Assembly (NCBI GenBank): GCA_038204465.1 | Contig: JBBRCX010000021.1 | Coordinates: 1-48,928 of the forward strand | Length of the DNA stretch: 48,928 nucleotides | Reading direction: 5' to 3' | Origin: JBBRCX01 sp038204465 | GTDB taxonomy: Bacteria > Planctomycetota > Phycisphaerae > Tepidisphaerales > Tepidisphaeraceae | Shown: positions 41,320 to 48,928 of the stretch, in pieces | How positions within the stretch are numbered: the first letter of the stretch is position 1 | How the letters are laid out: each line of letters begins with the position of its first letter | The notes under the pieces: generated by a model | Seen by the model: only the letters and a program-made list of their open reading frames with translations | Told to the model about the DNA's origin: nothing | The model's database searches: none | Made by a program: the position numbers and the translations under genes

Positions 41320-42975
41320 ATGGGTGTTTCTCAAGTCTCCGAGCAGTTTCGCAGTCCGACCATTGCGTACGAGGCGCCGACGGTTAAGGCTCGCACTCAT
41401 TATTCTGAAGACGTCGCGAATGGGATCTACCGCCGGCGCCGGGTGTTATTCGGCACGCTGCTGGTCCTGTACGCGCTGGGTTTCAGCAACCAGTGGCGTG
41501 TGGACCCGGACAGCGCATTGTATCTCTCGGTCGGGCGCAACGTGGCGCTGGGGCACGGGTACACTTACCACGGGAAGACGCACCACCTCGCGTATCCGGG
41601 CCTGCCGTGCCTTTTCGCGGGGGCGTTCCGGATGTTCGGGACGAACAGTCTGCTGCCGCACCACCTGCTGATGCTGCTGATCGGTTTTGCGGCGCTGGCG
41701 CTGACGTTCCGGCTGTTTCATTTTCACGCCGACCGGCGCACCGCCACCATCGTCACGCTGCTGGTGGGCGCATCACTGACCTTCTTCCGCTATTCGTTTG
41801 AACTGCTTTCGGACATGCCGTTTCTGCTGGCGGTGCTGGCATTCCTGGTCGGGTACGACTCGATCATTGCGCCGCGAAGCCCAACCGAAGCGCAGGAGGA
41901 CTCCACTCCGGGGCCGGCGGATCCGACTCACGACCGCGCGCGGACGCGGTGGTTCGACTGGCTGCTTCTGATGGGAGGGCTGGCCGTGGCGGTGACGACG
42001 CGTCCGGCGATGTGGGCGCTGCTGATCGCGGTCGTGGGGGCGGTCGTCTGGATGGCGGTGCGCGGGCCGATCCGCTGGGGGCTGGTATCGATCCTGGTTG
42101 CCGTCGTCGCGGCCGCGATCGCGTTCTACAAGCTGGATCCGCGGCACACGAGCACCCAGGGCATCGGCGGGTATGAACAAGCGCTGCTGGATCTCGCGAG
42201 CAACAATTTCCATACCCTGCTGCACAAGGCGATCGCGGTGAACCTGCCGAAGATATTCGAGCCCACGGCGGCCGAGGCATTTTTCGGGCTGGACCTTGGC
42301 TTCGGCGTCAACACCCTGGCGAGCATCGCGGTGCTGTTTCTCGTGTTCACCCTGTTCCGCGAGCGGGTGCTGTGGGGACTGCTGGTGGTGGTGACGCTGC
42401 TGATGATGGTCGCGGTGGAGATCCACGTGCGATATCTGCTGGCGGTTCTGCCGCTGCTGGTCTACGCGGGCTGGCAGGCGATCGTGCGCCTCGATCATCG
42501 CCTGCCGGCGCCGTGGGGCAGGCGGGCGTTTGCTGCGCTGTTGCTGCTGTTCGTGATATTGAACGTCATCAAGATCGGCGGTTTCATCATGGACCAGCGG
42601 CGCGTGCCGTTCCTGGACAGTTACAAAGAGGGGAAGCTCGCGGCGGCGCCGGAGGTGGCGGAAATGATCCGGCGGAAGACGCCGGATGTCGCGTGGGTGC
42701 TGGTGGCGCGAAAGAGCGGCCGAATCTTGAGTTACCTGAGCGGCAAATACTGTCTGGAACCGACCGACGCGACGCGGCTCGATCCGGACAAGCAGGCGGT
42801 CTACGTCCTTCAACCGCTGGATGAGACGTCAAGCAAGTGGATGGTCGACGAGCGGATTGCGCTTGGCCCCGAGGTGGGTTCGGTTCTCAACCACAAGGGA
42901 GGCGGCGCGCAGGTGCTCTACCGCGCGTTGCGCAGCCACCCGGATCCGCATCCCGAGGCCAGGGCGGCGCCGTGA
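41320..42975 (+). CDS. GT-C membrane glycosyltransferase (ArnT/PMT-like)
   Basis: A 551-residue protein. After about 45 cytoplasmic residues come about ten membrane helices (LLVLYALGF, LLMLLIGFAALALTFRLF, LLLMGGLAVAVTTRPAMWAL and others) and a soluble C-terminal domain of about 120 residues. The first periplasmic loop contains WRVDPDSALYLSVGRNVALG, an acidic motif in the position of the catalytic Asp of GT-C enzymes, and LAYPGLPCLFAGAF, typical of GT39/GT83-like transferases. These use polyprenyl-phosphate sugars as donors. The ATG at 41320 was chosen because it sits just behind a promoter; the longer frame is non-conserved. The following GT2 overlaps its stop by 4 nt. Confidence 0.8.
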   Translation: MGVSQVSEQFRSPTIAYEAPTVKARTHYSEDVANGIYRRRRVLFGTLLVLYALGFSNQWRVDPDSALYLSVGRNVALGHGYTYHGKTHHLAYPGLPCLFAGAFRMFGTNSLLPHHLLMLLIGFAALALTFRLFHFHADRRTATIVTLLVGASLTFFRYSFELLSDMPFLLAVLAFLVGYDSIIAPRSPTEAQEDSTPGPADPTHDRARTRWFDWLLLMGGLAVAVTTRPAMWALLIAVVGAVVWMAVRGPIRWGLVSILVAVVAAAIAFYKLDPRHTSTQGIGGYEQALLDLASNNFHTLLHKAIAVNLPKIFEPTAAEAFFGLDLGFGVNTLASIAVLFLVFTLFRERVLWGLLVVVTLLMMVAVEIHVRYLLAVLPLLVYAGWQAIVRLDHRLPAPWGRRAFAALLLLFVILNVIKIGGFIMDQRRVPFLDSYKEGKLAAAPEVAEMIRRKTPDVAWVLVARKSGRILSYLSGKYCLEPTDATRLDPDKQAVYVLQPLDETSSKWMVDERIALGPEVGSVLNHKGGGAQVLYRALRSHPDPHPEARAAP

Positions 42976-43751
42976 AGATCAGCGTCGTCACGCCGACGTT
43001 CAACCAGCTTCATTACCTGCGCCGCACCTGTGAGAGCATCCTCACGCAGTCCGGCAATTTCGAGCTCCAATGGATCGTGATCGACGGCGGCAGCAGCGAT
43101 GGGACGATCGAGTTCCTTCGAGGCCTGCGCGACCCGCGCGTGTTCTTTGTCAGCGAAGTCGATCGCGGGCAGGGGCACGCGATCAACAAGGGACTGGCGC
43201 TGGCTGAGGGTGAGATAGCGGCGTGGCTTAACGGCGATGATGTTTACACTTCGGGGGCCCTGGCGGCGGTGGCCGAGGCATTTCAAGTCAATCCATCTGC
43301 GAAATGGCTGGTCGGCCGGTGCGGCATCATGGACGCGAACGATCGGCCGATCCGGTCCGGGATCGCGCGCTACAAGGACTGGCGGCTTGCCCGCTACAGC
43401 TTGAGGGCGCTGCTGCGGGAGAACTTCATCGCGCAGCCGGCGGTATTCTGGCGGGCCCTCTTTGCCCGCGGGATTGGACCGCTGGATGAATCGCTGCATT
43501 GGACCATGGATTATGACCTCTGGCTGCGGATGGCGCGGTTGGCGGATCCGCTGGTGCTCGACAAGGTGCTGGCGCGGTTCCGTCTGCATCGGCAGAGCAA
43601 GTCGGGGCAGGTGGACCGCCGGCAGTTTGACGAGGGTTATGAAGTGGCGCGGCGATATCTGGGCGGGGATCGCTTCGGCAGCCTGTCACATCGGCTGAAC
43701 GTTGAGAAGATTGTCTGGTCGTACCGGTTAATGCGGGCGGTGAGAAGGTGA
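42972..43751 (+). CDS. GT2 glycosyltransferase
   Basis: A 259-residue GT-A fold protein. It begins MKISVVTPTFNQLHYLRRTC (GTG start), with WIVIDGGSSDGTIEFLRGL (nucleotide-binding Asp), then LNGDDVYTSGALAAV, the DxD-like metal motif of family 2, and DYDLWLRMARL. It probably transfers a sugar from a nucleotide sugar in the cytoplasm. The start overlaps the stop of the GT-C gene (GTGA overlap), so the two are translationally coupled and probably work on the same lipid-linked glycan. It is closely similar in layout to the minus-strand GT2 at 45125. Confidence 0.88.
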   Translation: MKISVVTPTFNQLHYLRRTCESILTQSGNFELQWIVIDGGSSDGTIEFLRGLRDPRVFFVSEVDRGQGHAINKGLALAEGEIAAWLNGDDVYTSGALAAVAEAFQVNPSAKWLVGRCGIMDANDRPIRSGIARYKDWRLARYSLRALLRENFIAQPAVFWRALFARGIGPLDESLHWTMDYDLWLRMARLADPLVLDKVLARFRLHRQSKSGQVDRRQFDEGYEVARRYLGGDRFGSLSHRLNVEKIVWSYRLMRAVRR

Positions 43752-43818
43752 CTCGCGACGTGAGTTTGAATTGGTTTCTGTTTCGAGTGGGTGAGTGGTC
43801 TTACGCGTCTGATCGTGC

Positions 43819-43850
43819 GCACGGGCGGGACGCTGCGGGGACGCCCGTGC
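43819..43850. repeat. Inverted repeat between convergent genes
   Basis: GCACGGGCG (43819-43827), a 14-nt loop, CGCCCGTGC (43842-43850). There is no T tract on either side. It sits in the 103-bp gap between convergent GT2 and DUF2304 genes and may act as a REP-like element or factor-dependent terminator. Confidence 0.55.
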
Positions 43851-43854
43851 TACG

Positions 43855-44283
43855 TCAGAGTTGATTCGAGGCTCGGGATTGATCCGCCTGGGCGAGATCT
43901 CTGTGCCACGTCGGGGCTGGCTCCGGTGCGCGGGGCGCATGCTCGGGTTCGACCAGCTTCTGCTTCTCCATGAGGATGCCGACGAGCTGTGCCAGTGCGG
44001 TGATCTTCTGGTCCTGCACGCTGACGATGGTCAGCAATTCGAACACCATCAGGATGAGAACCGTGGAGACGCACAGGAGAGTGACGGTGCGGTAGTCGAT
44101 GCCGAGGCGCCGGCCGACCCAGTCGACGCCGTTGGGCCAGGCGGCGAGCGCGAGGAAGGGAAGTCCGAGCAGGAGGAAGACCAGGGCATAGCGCTCCTTC
44201 AGCCTATACCTGCGCAGACGCACGACGGCCAGAACCAACAGGCTGCCGCCAAGGATGATCAGAATCAGGCTCTTGATGAACAT
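43855..44283 (-). CDS. DUF2304 small membrane protein
   Basis: A 142-residue protein. Three hydrophobic segments (SLILIILGGSLLVLAVVRL, ALVFLLLGLPFLALAAWP, VTLLCVSTVLILMVFELL) are followed by a coiled-coil-like amphipathic helix (VSVQDQKITALAQLVGILME) and a disordered tail. This layout matches DUF2304 proteins, which often sit beside polyprenyl-phosphate-dependent glycosyltransferases and may assist them. The ATG at 44283 was chosen; GTG 44292 is three codons earlier. Its start lies inside the C-terminal part of the upstream GT2. Confidence 0.78.
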   Translation of the reverse strand: MFIKSLILIILGGSLLVLAVVRLRRYRLKERYALVFLLLGLPFLALAAWPNGVDWVGRRLGIDYRTVTLLCVSTVLILMVFELLTIVSVQDQKITALAQLVGILMEKQKLVEPEHAPRAPEPAPTWHRDLAQADQSRASNQL

Positions 44284-45040
44284 CGCCACCACCGATTTTC
44301 TCGTGCGGCCACGGCGCGCGAACCGTGTCGAGGATGAGGCACGTCGTAACTTTCATCACATAAAAAATGCCTGCCAGCAATCCAATGCTGCTCTGCCCGT
44401 TGCGGCGTTGACGCATGCGCACGTGCAGCTCCCCGATGCGGTAGCCGGCGCGCTGCAGCAGGAGGATGACCTCCGGCTCCGGGTAATCCTCGGGATACCA
44501 ATGGGCGAAGGCGCGAATCACGCGACGGTTGGCGGCTCGAAAGCCGCTCGTGCAATCCGTAATCGTCAAACCTGTGAGCACGCGGATGAGCAGGCGGAGG
44601 AGCCAGGCGCCGGTCAGGCGGATCAGGCTTTGCCGATATCGGCCGGTTTCGAGGAAGCGCGAGCCGACGACGAGATCGGCCTTGCCTCTGGCGAGATATT
44701 CGACGAGCCGGCGCACTTCGGAGGGCCGGTGCTGGCCGTCACCGTCGACCTGGACGGCGATGTCGTAGCCGTAGAGGGCGGCGTAGCGATAGCCGGTCTG
44801 CATGGCGCCGCCGATGCCGAGATTGAACGGAAGGCTGACCACCGCGGTTTTGGGCGCCACCTGCCGGAGGGTGTCATCGGTGGAACCATCGTCGATCACC
44901 AGGACATCGAACTCCGGCAGCGCGCGGTGAAGGCGATCGACGACTTTTCCGACGGAGCCGCGTTCGTTGAAGACCGGCACGATGACCAGGCAGCGTGGCG
45001 GGCAGTTGAGGCCGGGTTGGGAGCTATCCGCTTCGCTCAT
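44204..45040 (-). CDS. GT2 glycosyltransferase, polyprenyl-phosphate sugar synthase-like
   Basis: A 278-residue protein. It shows VIVPVFNERGSVGKVVDRLH, DVLVIDDGSTDDT, FNLGIGGAMQTGYRYA and the metal site VQVDGDGQHRP. This is the DPM1/GtrB-like subfamily that makes polyprenyl-phosphate-bound sugars, the donors used by GT-C enzymes such as the one at 41320. No membrane helix is strong. The last 26 or so residues (EPDSDHPWRQPVGSGRRASA) are low complexity and read within DUF2304, an overlap of 80 bp. A TAGACT lies 15 nt before the ATG. Confidence 0.87.
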   Translation of the reverse strand: MSEADSSQPGLNCPPRCLVIVPVFNERGSVGKVVDRLHRALPEFDVLVIDDGSTDDTLRQVAPKTAVVSLPFNLGIGGAMQTGYRYAALYGYDIAVQVDGDGQHRPSEVRRLVEYLARGKADLVVGSRFLETGRYRQSLIRLTGAWLLRLLIRVLTGLTITDCTSGFRAANRRVIRAFAHWYPEDYPEPEVILLLQRAGYRIGELHVRMRQRRNGQSSIGLLAGIFYVMKVTTCLILDTVRAPWPHEKIGGGDVHQEPDSDHPWRQPVGSGRRASAQV

Positions 45041-45124
45041 CAGGTCGCCGGGCGTAGTCTAACCAAATGGACGCGGCCCGACGATAGAGCGTTTGGGTCG
45101 CGTCATGCAGGGGCAAATCGACGT

Positions 45125-46015
45125 TTACACCGCCAGAAGCGTTCCCGCACCGGCGGATTCAAGGGGCGGCAGGCGCGGCTCGTCGAGCAGGCCGCCCCAC
45201 ACTTCGTTGTAGTTGTATCCGGTTCCCGGCAGCGCGCCCGGAAGCGTACGGCGCTGGGCGGCAAACTTGTCGCCGCGGCGGACAACTGCGTTGTAGAAGC
45301 GCCCGCTGCGCAGCAGATCGAAGCGCCGGCTCTCCAGGCCGTAGCGTTTCCAGACCTGCTTGATCTCTTCGGCGCCCACGGTTTCCAGGAGTTGGGAAGT
45401 CTTGGCTTGATCGTGCTGGCGGAAGACGCCGAGGAAGCGGTTGAGGCGGATGAAGCGCCCTTTGAGCATGAAGCGCATGAACAGGTCATAGTCCATGGCG
45501 AAGCGGAAGGTCGGGTCGATGTTTCCGCATTCTTCGAACAGCCGCCGCCGCCAGAAGCAGGTTTCCTGGGGGATGAGGTCCCAGCGCATCATGTACCAGT
45601 CATCGTGCTCGGGGAGGATCCAGTACCAGAGCATTTTGTTGTGGGCATCGACGGTGCAGCGGTGGCTGTAGACGGCGTCGACCTCGGGATGCCGGGCGAA
45701 ATAGCTTGCGATGAAGTTGAGGGTCCCGGGGGCGAGCATGTCGTCGCTGTTGAGGTAGGCCATGATCTCGCCGCTGCTGCGGGCGAAGCCTTTGTGGATT
45801 GCGTCGCTCTGGCCGTTGTCGCGCTCGCTGACGAGGTGAGCGAGGCGATCGGCGTAGGGCTCGAGCACGCGCAGGGTGTCATCGGTGGATCCACCATCCA
45901 TCACGATGTATTCGACGTCGGGATAGCGCTGGAGCAGCACGCTGCGGACGGTCCAGCCGATGTAGGCGGCCTGGTTATAAGAAGGGGTGATGATGCTAAT
46001 GCGAGGCTTGTCCAT
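45125..46015 (-). CDS. GT2 glycosyltransferase
   Basis: A 296-residue GT-A protein. It begins MDKPRISIITPSYNQAAYIG, with YIVMDGGSTDDTLRVLEPY, AYLNSDDMLAPGTL (metal motif region), and FAMDYDLFMRFMLKGRFIRL. It shares its order of motifs with the plus-strand GT2 at 42972. The donor and acceptor are unknown, but it belongs with the cell-surface glycan genes around it. The ATG at 46015 is preferred to a TTG three codons earlier. It ends 85 bp before the start of the next minus-strand GT2 and is probably in one transcription unit with it and DUF2304. Confidence 0.88.
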   Translation of the reverse strand: MDKPRISIITPSYNQAAYIGWTVRSVLLQRYPDVEYIVMDGGSTDDTLRVLEPYADRLAHLVSERDNGQSDAIHKGFARSSGEIMAYLNSDDMLAPGTLNFIASYFARHPEVDAVYSHRCTVDAHNKMLWYWILPEHDDWYMMRWDLIPQETCFWRRRLFEECGNIDPTFRFAMDYDLFMRFMLKGRFIRLNRFLGVFRQHDQAKTSQLLETVGAEEIKQVWKRYGLESRRFDLLRSGRFYNAVVRRGDKFAAQRRTLPGALPGTGYNYNEVWGGLLDEPRLPPLESAGAGTLLAV

Positions 46016-46172
46016 GATGATCAAGGGGTATCAGCTCAGGGTAAGCATACATGGCGAGGGATTTCCGTCACAAATGTTGGCGGGAATCATAGCGGCAAGC
46101 TCTGGCTCGTTTGCCCAATCTAAGCGCGCGGGCGGGGTGGGGCGAGGTGCGCCAACTCACTCGCGTCGAAGT

Positions 46173-46178
46173 TAAACT
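46173..46178 (+). promoter_or_regulatory. -10 box directly before the sarcosine-oxidase-like gene
   Basis: TAAACT ending 7 nt before the ATG at 46186. No strong -35 is seen. If used, it excludes the ATG at 46180 and makes the gene leaderless. Confidence 0.35.
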
Positions 46179-46185
46179 AATGGAT

Positions 46186-47316
46186 ATGGCTCAGCGGTAC
46201 GACGTGATTGCCGTCGGTGTGGGGGCGATGGGGTCTTCTGCGTGTTATCACCTGGCGCGGCGGGGTGTTCGGGTGCTTGGACTGGAGCAGTTTGACATTC
46301 CCAATGCCCTGGGGAGCTCGCACGGGCAGTCGCGAATGATCCGAATGGCGTATTACGAGCACGCGGATTATGTGCCGCTGCTGCGTCGGGCGTATGAGCT
46401 ATGGGAGGAGCTGGAGCGGGAGAGCGGGCAGAAGCTGATGCACCTGACGGGCGGCGTGTATATGGGGCCGCCGGAGGGGCACATCGTGGGCGGTGCGGTG
46501 GGGTCGGCGCGGTTGCACAAATTGGAGCACGAGACACTGGGGCGCGAGGAAATCGCCCGCCGGTTTCCGCAGTTTCAGGTTCCGAAGCATTTCACGGGGG
46601 TGTGGGAGCCGAAGGCGGGATTGCTGCTGCCGGAAAGGGTGGTCGCGGCGCAGGCGGAGCTGGCGCTGGGGGCGGGGGCGGAGCTGCATGGGCGCGAGGC
46701 GGTGGTTGGGTGGAGGGCTTCGGAGTCGGGCGTGACCGTTCGGACGAGTAAAGAGGAATATCACGGGGATCAGTTGCTGTTTTGCGGCGGGGCCTGGACG
46801 GGAAAGCTGCTTCACGATCTTGGCGTGGAGCTCGTGGTGACGCGGCAGGTGATGGGGTGGCTTTGGCCGGTGAAACCAGAAGCGTTCGCGCTGGGGCGGT
46901 TTCCGGTTTGGGGAATTGAGAATGCGGACGGGAGCCTGAGCTACGGGTTTCCATTGCTGGCGGACTCGCCGGGCGTGAAAGTCGCGCGGCATGGACGAGG
47001 CGCGGTGACAGATCCGGATGGAATCGACCGCGGATCAAGTGCGGCGGATGAATCGGAGATTCGCGAGATCGTGAGCCGTCATCTTCCCGATGCGAACGGC
47101 GCGCTATTGTCGCTGCGTGTGTGCATGTACACGAACTCGCCGGACGGGCACTTCATCATCGATCATCACCCGCATCATCGGAACGTGACGATCGCGTGTG
47201 GGTTCAGCGGGCATGGGTTTAAGTTTGCGAGCGTGATCGGTGAAGCGCTGGCGGACCTGACGACAATGGGAACGTCGGCGTTGCCGATTGATTTTTTGAA
47301 GCTGAGGCGCGGGTGA
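46186..47316 (+). CDS. Monomeric sarcosine oxidase / N-methyl amino acid oxidase-like
   Basis: A 376-residue protein from ATG 46186 (or 378 from 46180). The FAD-binding Rossmann motif is YDVIAVGVGAMGSSACYHLA. The next landmark is EQFDIPNALGSSHGQSRMIR, matching monomeric sarcosine oxidase and SolA. Cys313 in LRVCMYTNSPDGHFIIDHHP is the position of the covalent 8-S-cysteinyl-FAD. GFSGHGFKFASVIGEALADL near the C-terminus completes the flavin site. It oxidatively demethylates a secondary amine (sarcosine, N-methyl-tryptophan or similar) and produces formaldehyde and H2O2. Neighbours give no clue to the substrate. Confidence 0.92.
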   Translation: MAQRYDVIAVGVGAMGSSACYHLARRGVRVLGLEQFDIPNALGSSHGQSRMIRMAYYEHADYVPLLRRAYELWEELERESGQKLMHLTGGVYMGPPEGHIVGGAVGSARLHKLEHETLGREEIARRFPQFQVPKHFTGVWEPKAGLLLPERVVAAQAELALGAGAELHGREAVVGWRASESGVTVRTSKEEYHGDQLLFCGGAWTGKLLHDLGVELVVTRQVMGWLWPVKPEAFALGRFPVWGIENADGSLSYGFPLLADSPGVKVARHGRGAVTDPDGIDRGSSAADESEIREIVSRHLPDANGALLSLRVCMYTNSPDGHFIIDHHPHHRNVTIACGFSGHGFKFASVIGEALADLTTMGTSALPIDFLKLRRG

Positions 47317-47350
47317 GGCGCGTGAGTTTTGTGGACCTGCCGCAGCGCAC

Positions 47351-48526
47351 TCACGCCCGCAGGCGCGTCTGGACGTTGTCGAGGACGTTCATGAAGTTGA
47401 TGTAGCTGTCGTAGGGGCTTTCGTAGGGGCTGAAGTATTTGTGCACGTCGCCGTCGGCCCAGTACTTGGTGCACATGTAGTAGAAGTGGTCGCTGGTGGT
47501 GAGCTTGCGCCAGTCGGCCATGAGCTGGCCGTCCCCTTTTTCCTTGAGCGGTCCCTCGAGCTTGTAGAGTTCATGCAGGGCGTTGGATTGCATGGCGTTG
47601 CCGAGCCAGGCTGAGAGGTCGCGCTCGGTGTCGGCCCAGGAGATCATGTGGGGCACGTCGATCTCGCCGACCGCGTCGTAACGGTCGAGCACCTGGCTGG
47701 GGGTAAGGAAGTTGTTGTCGGTGTTGCTCATGACGGCGCCGGGCAGGTGATGCATGAAGTCGAAGATGCCGGTGTCGGCCCACTGGTGCTCGCCGAAGGT
47801 CTCGTAGTCCATGAACAGGTTGCAGATGTAGCCGTTGCCGTTGATCTGGCTCACCCATTGCGCGAACTTCTCGGCGGTTAGCGGCCACTGCTCCCAGGTG
47901 CGGTTGGAGAAGCGGAAGGCGATGTCGTCGCTGAGCCGGTAGTTCTTGAGCAGCAGCTTGAGCTTGGGCGCGTGCGGGGGGCGGTAGACGAAGTTCGGGC
48001 TGCGGTAGCCGAGAATGTGATCGGCCCCTTCGGTGATGATCCCGTCGTAGCCCATGTGGCTGACGAAGTGGGCCAGATCATTGTTGTAGATCAACTCCGT
48101 GTTGCGGAAGACGCGTGGCTCCTGGCCGAAGAGGCTCTTGATCAGGGCCCGATGGGCCTCGACCTGGGCGCGAAACTCTTCGCGCGAGTAGAGGAACGAG
48201 AGGGAGTGGTGATAAGTCTCGTCGAGGAACTCGACGCAGCCGGTCGAGTTAAGCTGATGGAAGCTGTCCATCACCTCCGGCGCGAACTGCTGAAACTGCT
48301 CGATGGCGACGCCGGTGAGCGCGTAAGCAATGCGGAACCGGCCTTCATGCATGCGGATGGTATCGAGGAGCACGCGGTTGGCCGGGAGGTAGCACTTGAG
48401 GGCCACTTTGCGGCAGATCTCAGCATTCTTCTGCTCATCGAAATAGTGCCGATCGGTGTCGAAGACGCTGTAGCGCCGCAGCCGGAAGGGCTGGTGGACC
48501 TGAAAATAAAAACAAATCGAAGCCAT
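47351..48526 (-). CDS. GH57 alpha-amylase-family protein
   Basis: A 391-residue protein. It opens with FYFQVHQPFRLRRYSVFDT, the HQP motif of GH57. Other family motifs seen: VEFLDETYHHSLSFL, RNTELIYNNDL (probable nucleophile Glu) and LFMDYETFGEHQW (probable acid/base Asp). The closest type is the intracellular alpha-amylase subgroup with the YETFGEH motif. It hydrolyses or remodels alpha-1,4-glucans such as glycogen in the cytoplasm, as no signal peptide is present. It lacks the C-terminal domains of larger GH57 enzymes. A TAGAAT-type promoter is likely at 48581-48610 on the minus strand and GGTGAG sits before the ATG. Confidence 0.9.
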   Translation of the reverse strand: MASICFYFQVHQPFRLRRYSVFDTDRHYFDEQKNAEICRKVALKCYLPANRVLLDTIRMHEGRFRIAYALTGVAIEQFQQFAPEVMDSFHQLNSTGCVEFLDETYHHSLSFLYSREEFRAQVEAHRALIKSLFGQEPRVFRNTELIYNNDLAHFVSHMGYDGIITEGADHILGYRSPNFVYRPPHAPKLKLLLKNYRLSDDIAFRFSNRTWEQWPLTAEKFAQWVSQINGNGYICNLFMDYETFGEHQWADTGIFDFMHHLPGAVMSNTDNNFLTPSQVLDRYDAVGEIDVPHMISWADTERDLSAWLGNAMQSNALHELYKLEGPLKEKGDGQLMADWRKLTTSDHFYYMCTKYWADGDVHKYFSPYESPYDSYINFMNVLDNVQTRLRA

Positions 48527-48580
48527 AGCTCACCGCCCTGCTGCGTCCCTGCGCGCCTCGGGTCAATTTGGGGACATTCT

Positions 48581-48610
48581 ACCGGTTGCGCGGGCGCGGT
48601 CTAGGCGTGA
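48581..48610 (-). promoter_or_regulatory. Possible promoter of the GH57 gene
   Basis: On the minus strand, TTCACG (48605-48610), 18 nt, TAGAAT (48581-48586). It leaves a leader of about 45 nt with GGTGAG before the ATG at 48526. The remaining gap from 48527 to 48684 shows no other gene. Confidence 0.35.
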
Positions 48611-48684
48611 AAGTCTGCCCGCGAGATGGAGGATCGGGGAGCTACGAGGTGATTGCGCCGCGTGCCGCGCCAAAGAGATATGTG

Positions 48685-48928
48685 CTACGCGGCGGGCCTT
48701 GCGGAGCGGGTGAAGAAACGAATCGCCAGGTTCAGCACAAAGATGAGCATGATCAGCACGAGGATACCTGCCCATGCCTGACGCTTGAGCTCCGGATAGG
48801 GACCGGTCGCATAGTCATAGATCTGCTTGGTGAGAGAAGGAAACGGGTGGTTCGGATTGAGCGTGAGGAAGCGGCTGCCCAGCGCCGTGAAGAGCAGCGG
48901 GGCGGTCTCGCCCGCGACGCGGGCGATC
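48685..48928 (-). CDS. pstA: Phosphate ABC transporter permease PstA, C-terminal part
   Basis: An 80-residue C-terminal fragment on the minus strand that enters from the right edge. It reads IARVAGETAPLLFTALGSRF, the ABC-permease loop of PstA (ARxAGETAPL), then FPSLTKQIYDYATGPYPELK and a last membrane helix AGILVLIMLIFVLNLAIRFF with a short basic tail. PstA forms the phosphate channel with PstC and is driven by PstB. The rest of the operon lies outside the window. The fragment ends 158 bp before the GH57 ATG. Confidence 0.88.
   Translation of the reverse strand, partial: IARVAGETAPLLFTALGSRFLTLNPNHPFPSLTKQIYDYATGPYPELKRQAWAGILVLIMLIFVLNLAIRFFTRSARPAA

Noticed and set aside
44255..46123. 622-codon plus-strand open frame
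   Set aside because: It runs antisense through DUF2304 and two GT2 genes whose motifs are clear, and contains no recognisable domain.
47319..47356. GCGTGAG/CTCACGC inverted repeat as a terminator between the oxidase and GH57 genes
   Set aside because: Only a 7-bp stem with a loop of over 20 nt and no adequate T tract.

Overview
The window looks like a chromosomal segment of a high-GC member of the Planctomycetota, possibly Phycisphaerae-like. The signs are a broken LEPR-XLL-type N-terminus ahead of a delta-60/RTX repeat protein, a polysaccharide locus, tandem membrane GTPases next to an AsmA-like protein, and a mixture of Shine-Dalgarno genes and apparently leaderless genes. I see no rRNA, tRNA, CRISPR array or transposase.

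Layout. (1) 1-12 kb is an exopolysaccharide or capsule locus: a partial GT4, a methyltransferase, a kinase-GT4 fusion, a secreted hydrolase-like protein, a Wzy-type polymerase, an FkbM methyltransferase, a GT4, a second methyltransferase and a Wzx-type flippase. Together these suggest assembly, decoration, flipping and polymerisation of a glycan. (2) 12.2-13.8 kb holds small genes: DUF1328, Nudix and an exported unknown. (3) 13.8-21.9 kb on the minus strand reads lipoprotein, giant AsmA-like protein, GTPase 1, GTPase 2, a possible envelope lipid or membrane-remodelling group. (4) 22-26.3 kb has an ArfB-like rescue hydrolase, a very acidic protein with its own promoter and terminator, and a minus-strand ferredoxin, membrane-anchored Cys protein and copper ATPase group. 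(5) 26.4-32.6 kb has gpmI, a self-contained unit for a 23-residue Lys/Ser peptide, an orphan ParA, VanZ, HIT, a small unknown protein, a PfkB kinase and a 77-residue unknown protein. (6) 32.57-33.61 kb is a lower-GC segment with a PhyH-type dioxygenase, flanked by 58-bp perfect direct repeats. (7) 33.7-40.2 kb has a lipoprotein overlapping an arabinokinase-like GHMP kinase, the delta-60/RTX protein and an inositol-monophosphatase-like phosphatase. (8) 40.2-46 kb has a short amidohydrolase divergent from a GT-C membrane glycosyltransferase, three GT2 enzymes and DUF2304. (9) 46.2-48.9 kb has a sarcosine-oxidase-like flavoenzyme, a GH57 amylase and the C-terminus of PstA.

The most notable observations are the recurring TANNNT box 6-11 nt before start codons (likely leaderless mRNAs), the KKSS micro-protein unit, the repeat-bounded dioxygenase insertion, the split LEPR-XLL leader, and the GTPase pair beside the AsmA protein. 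All functions come from motif recognition by eye. No database search was run, and residue numbers are hand counts.
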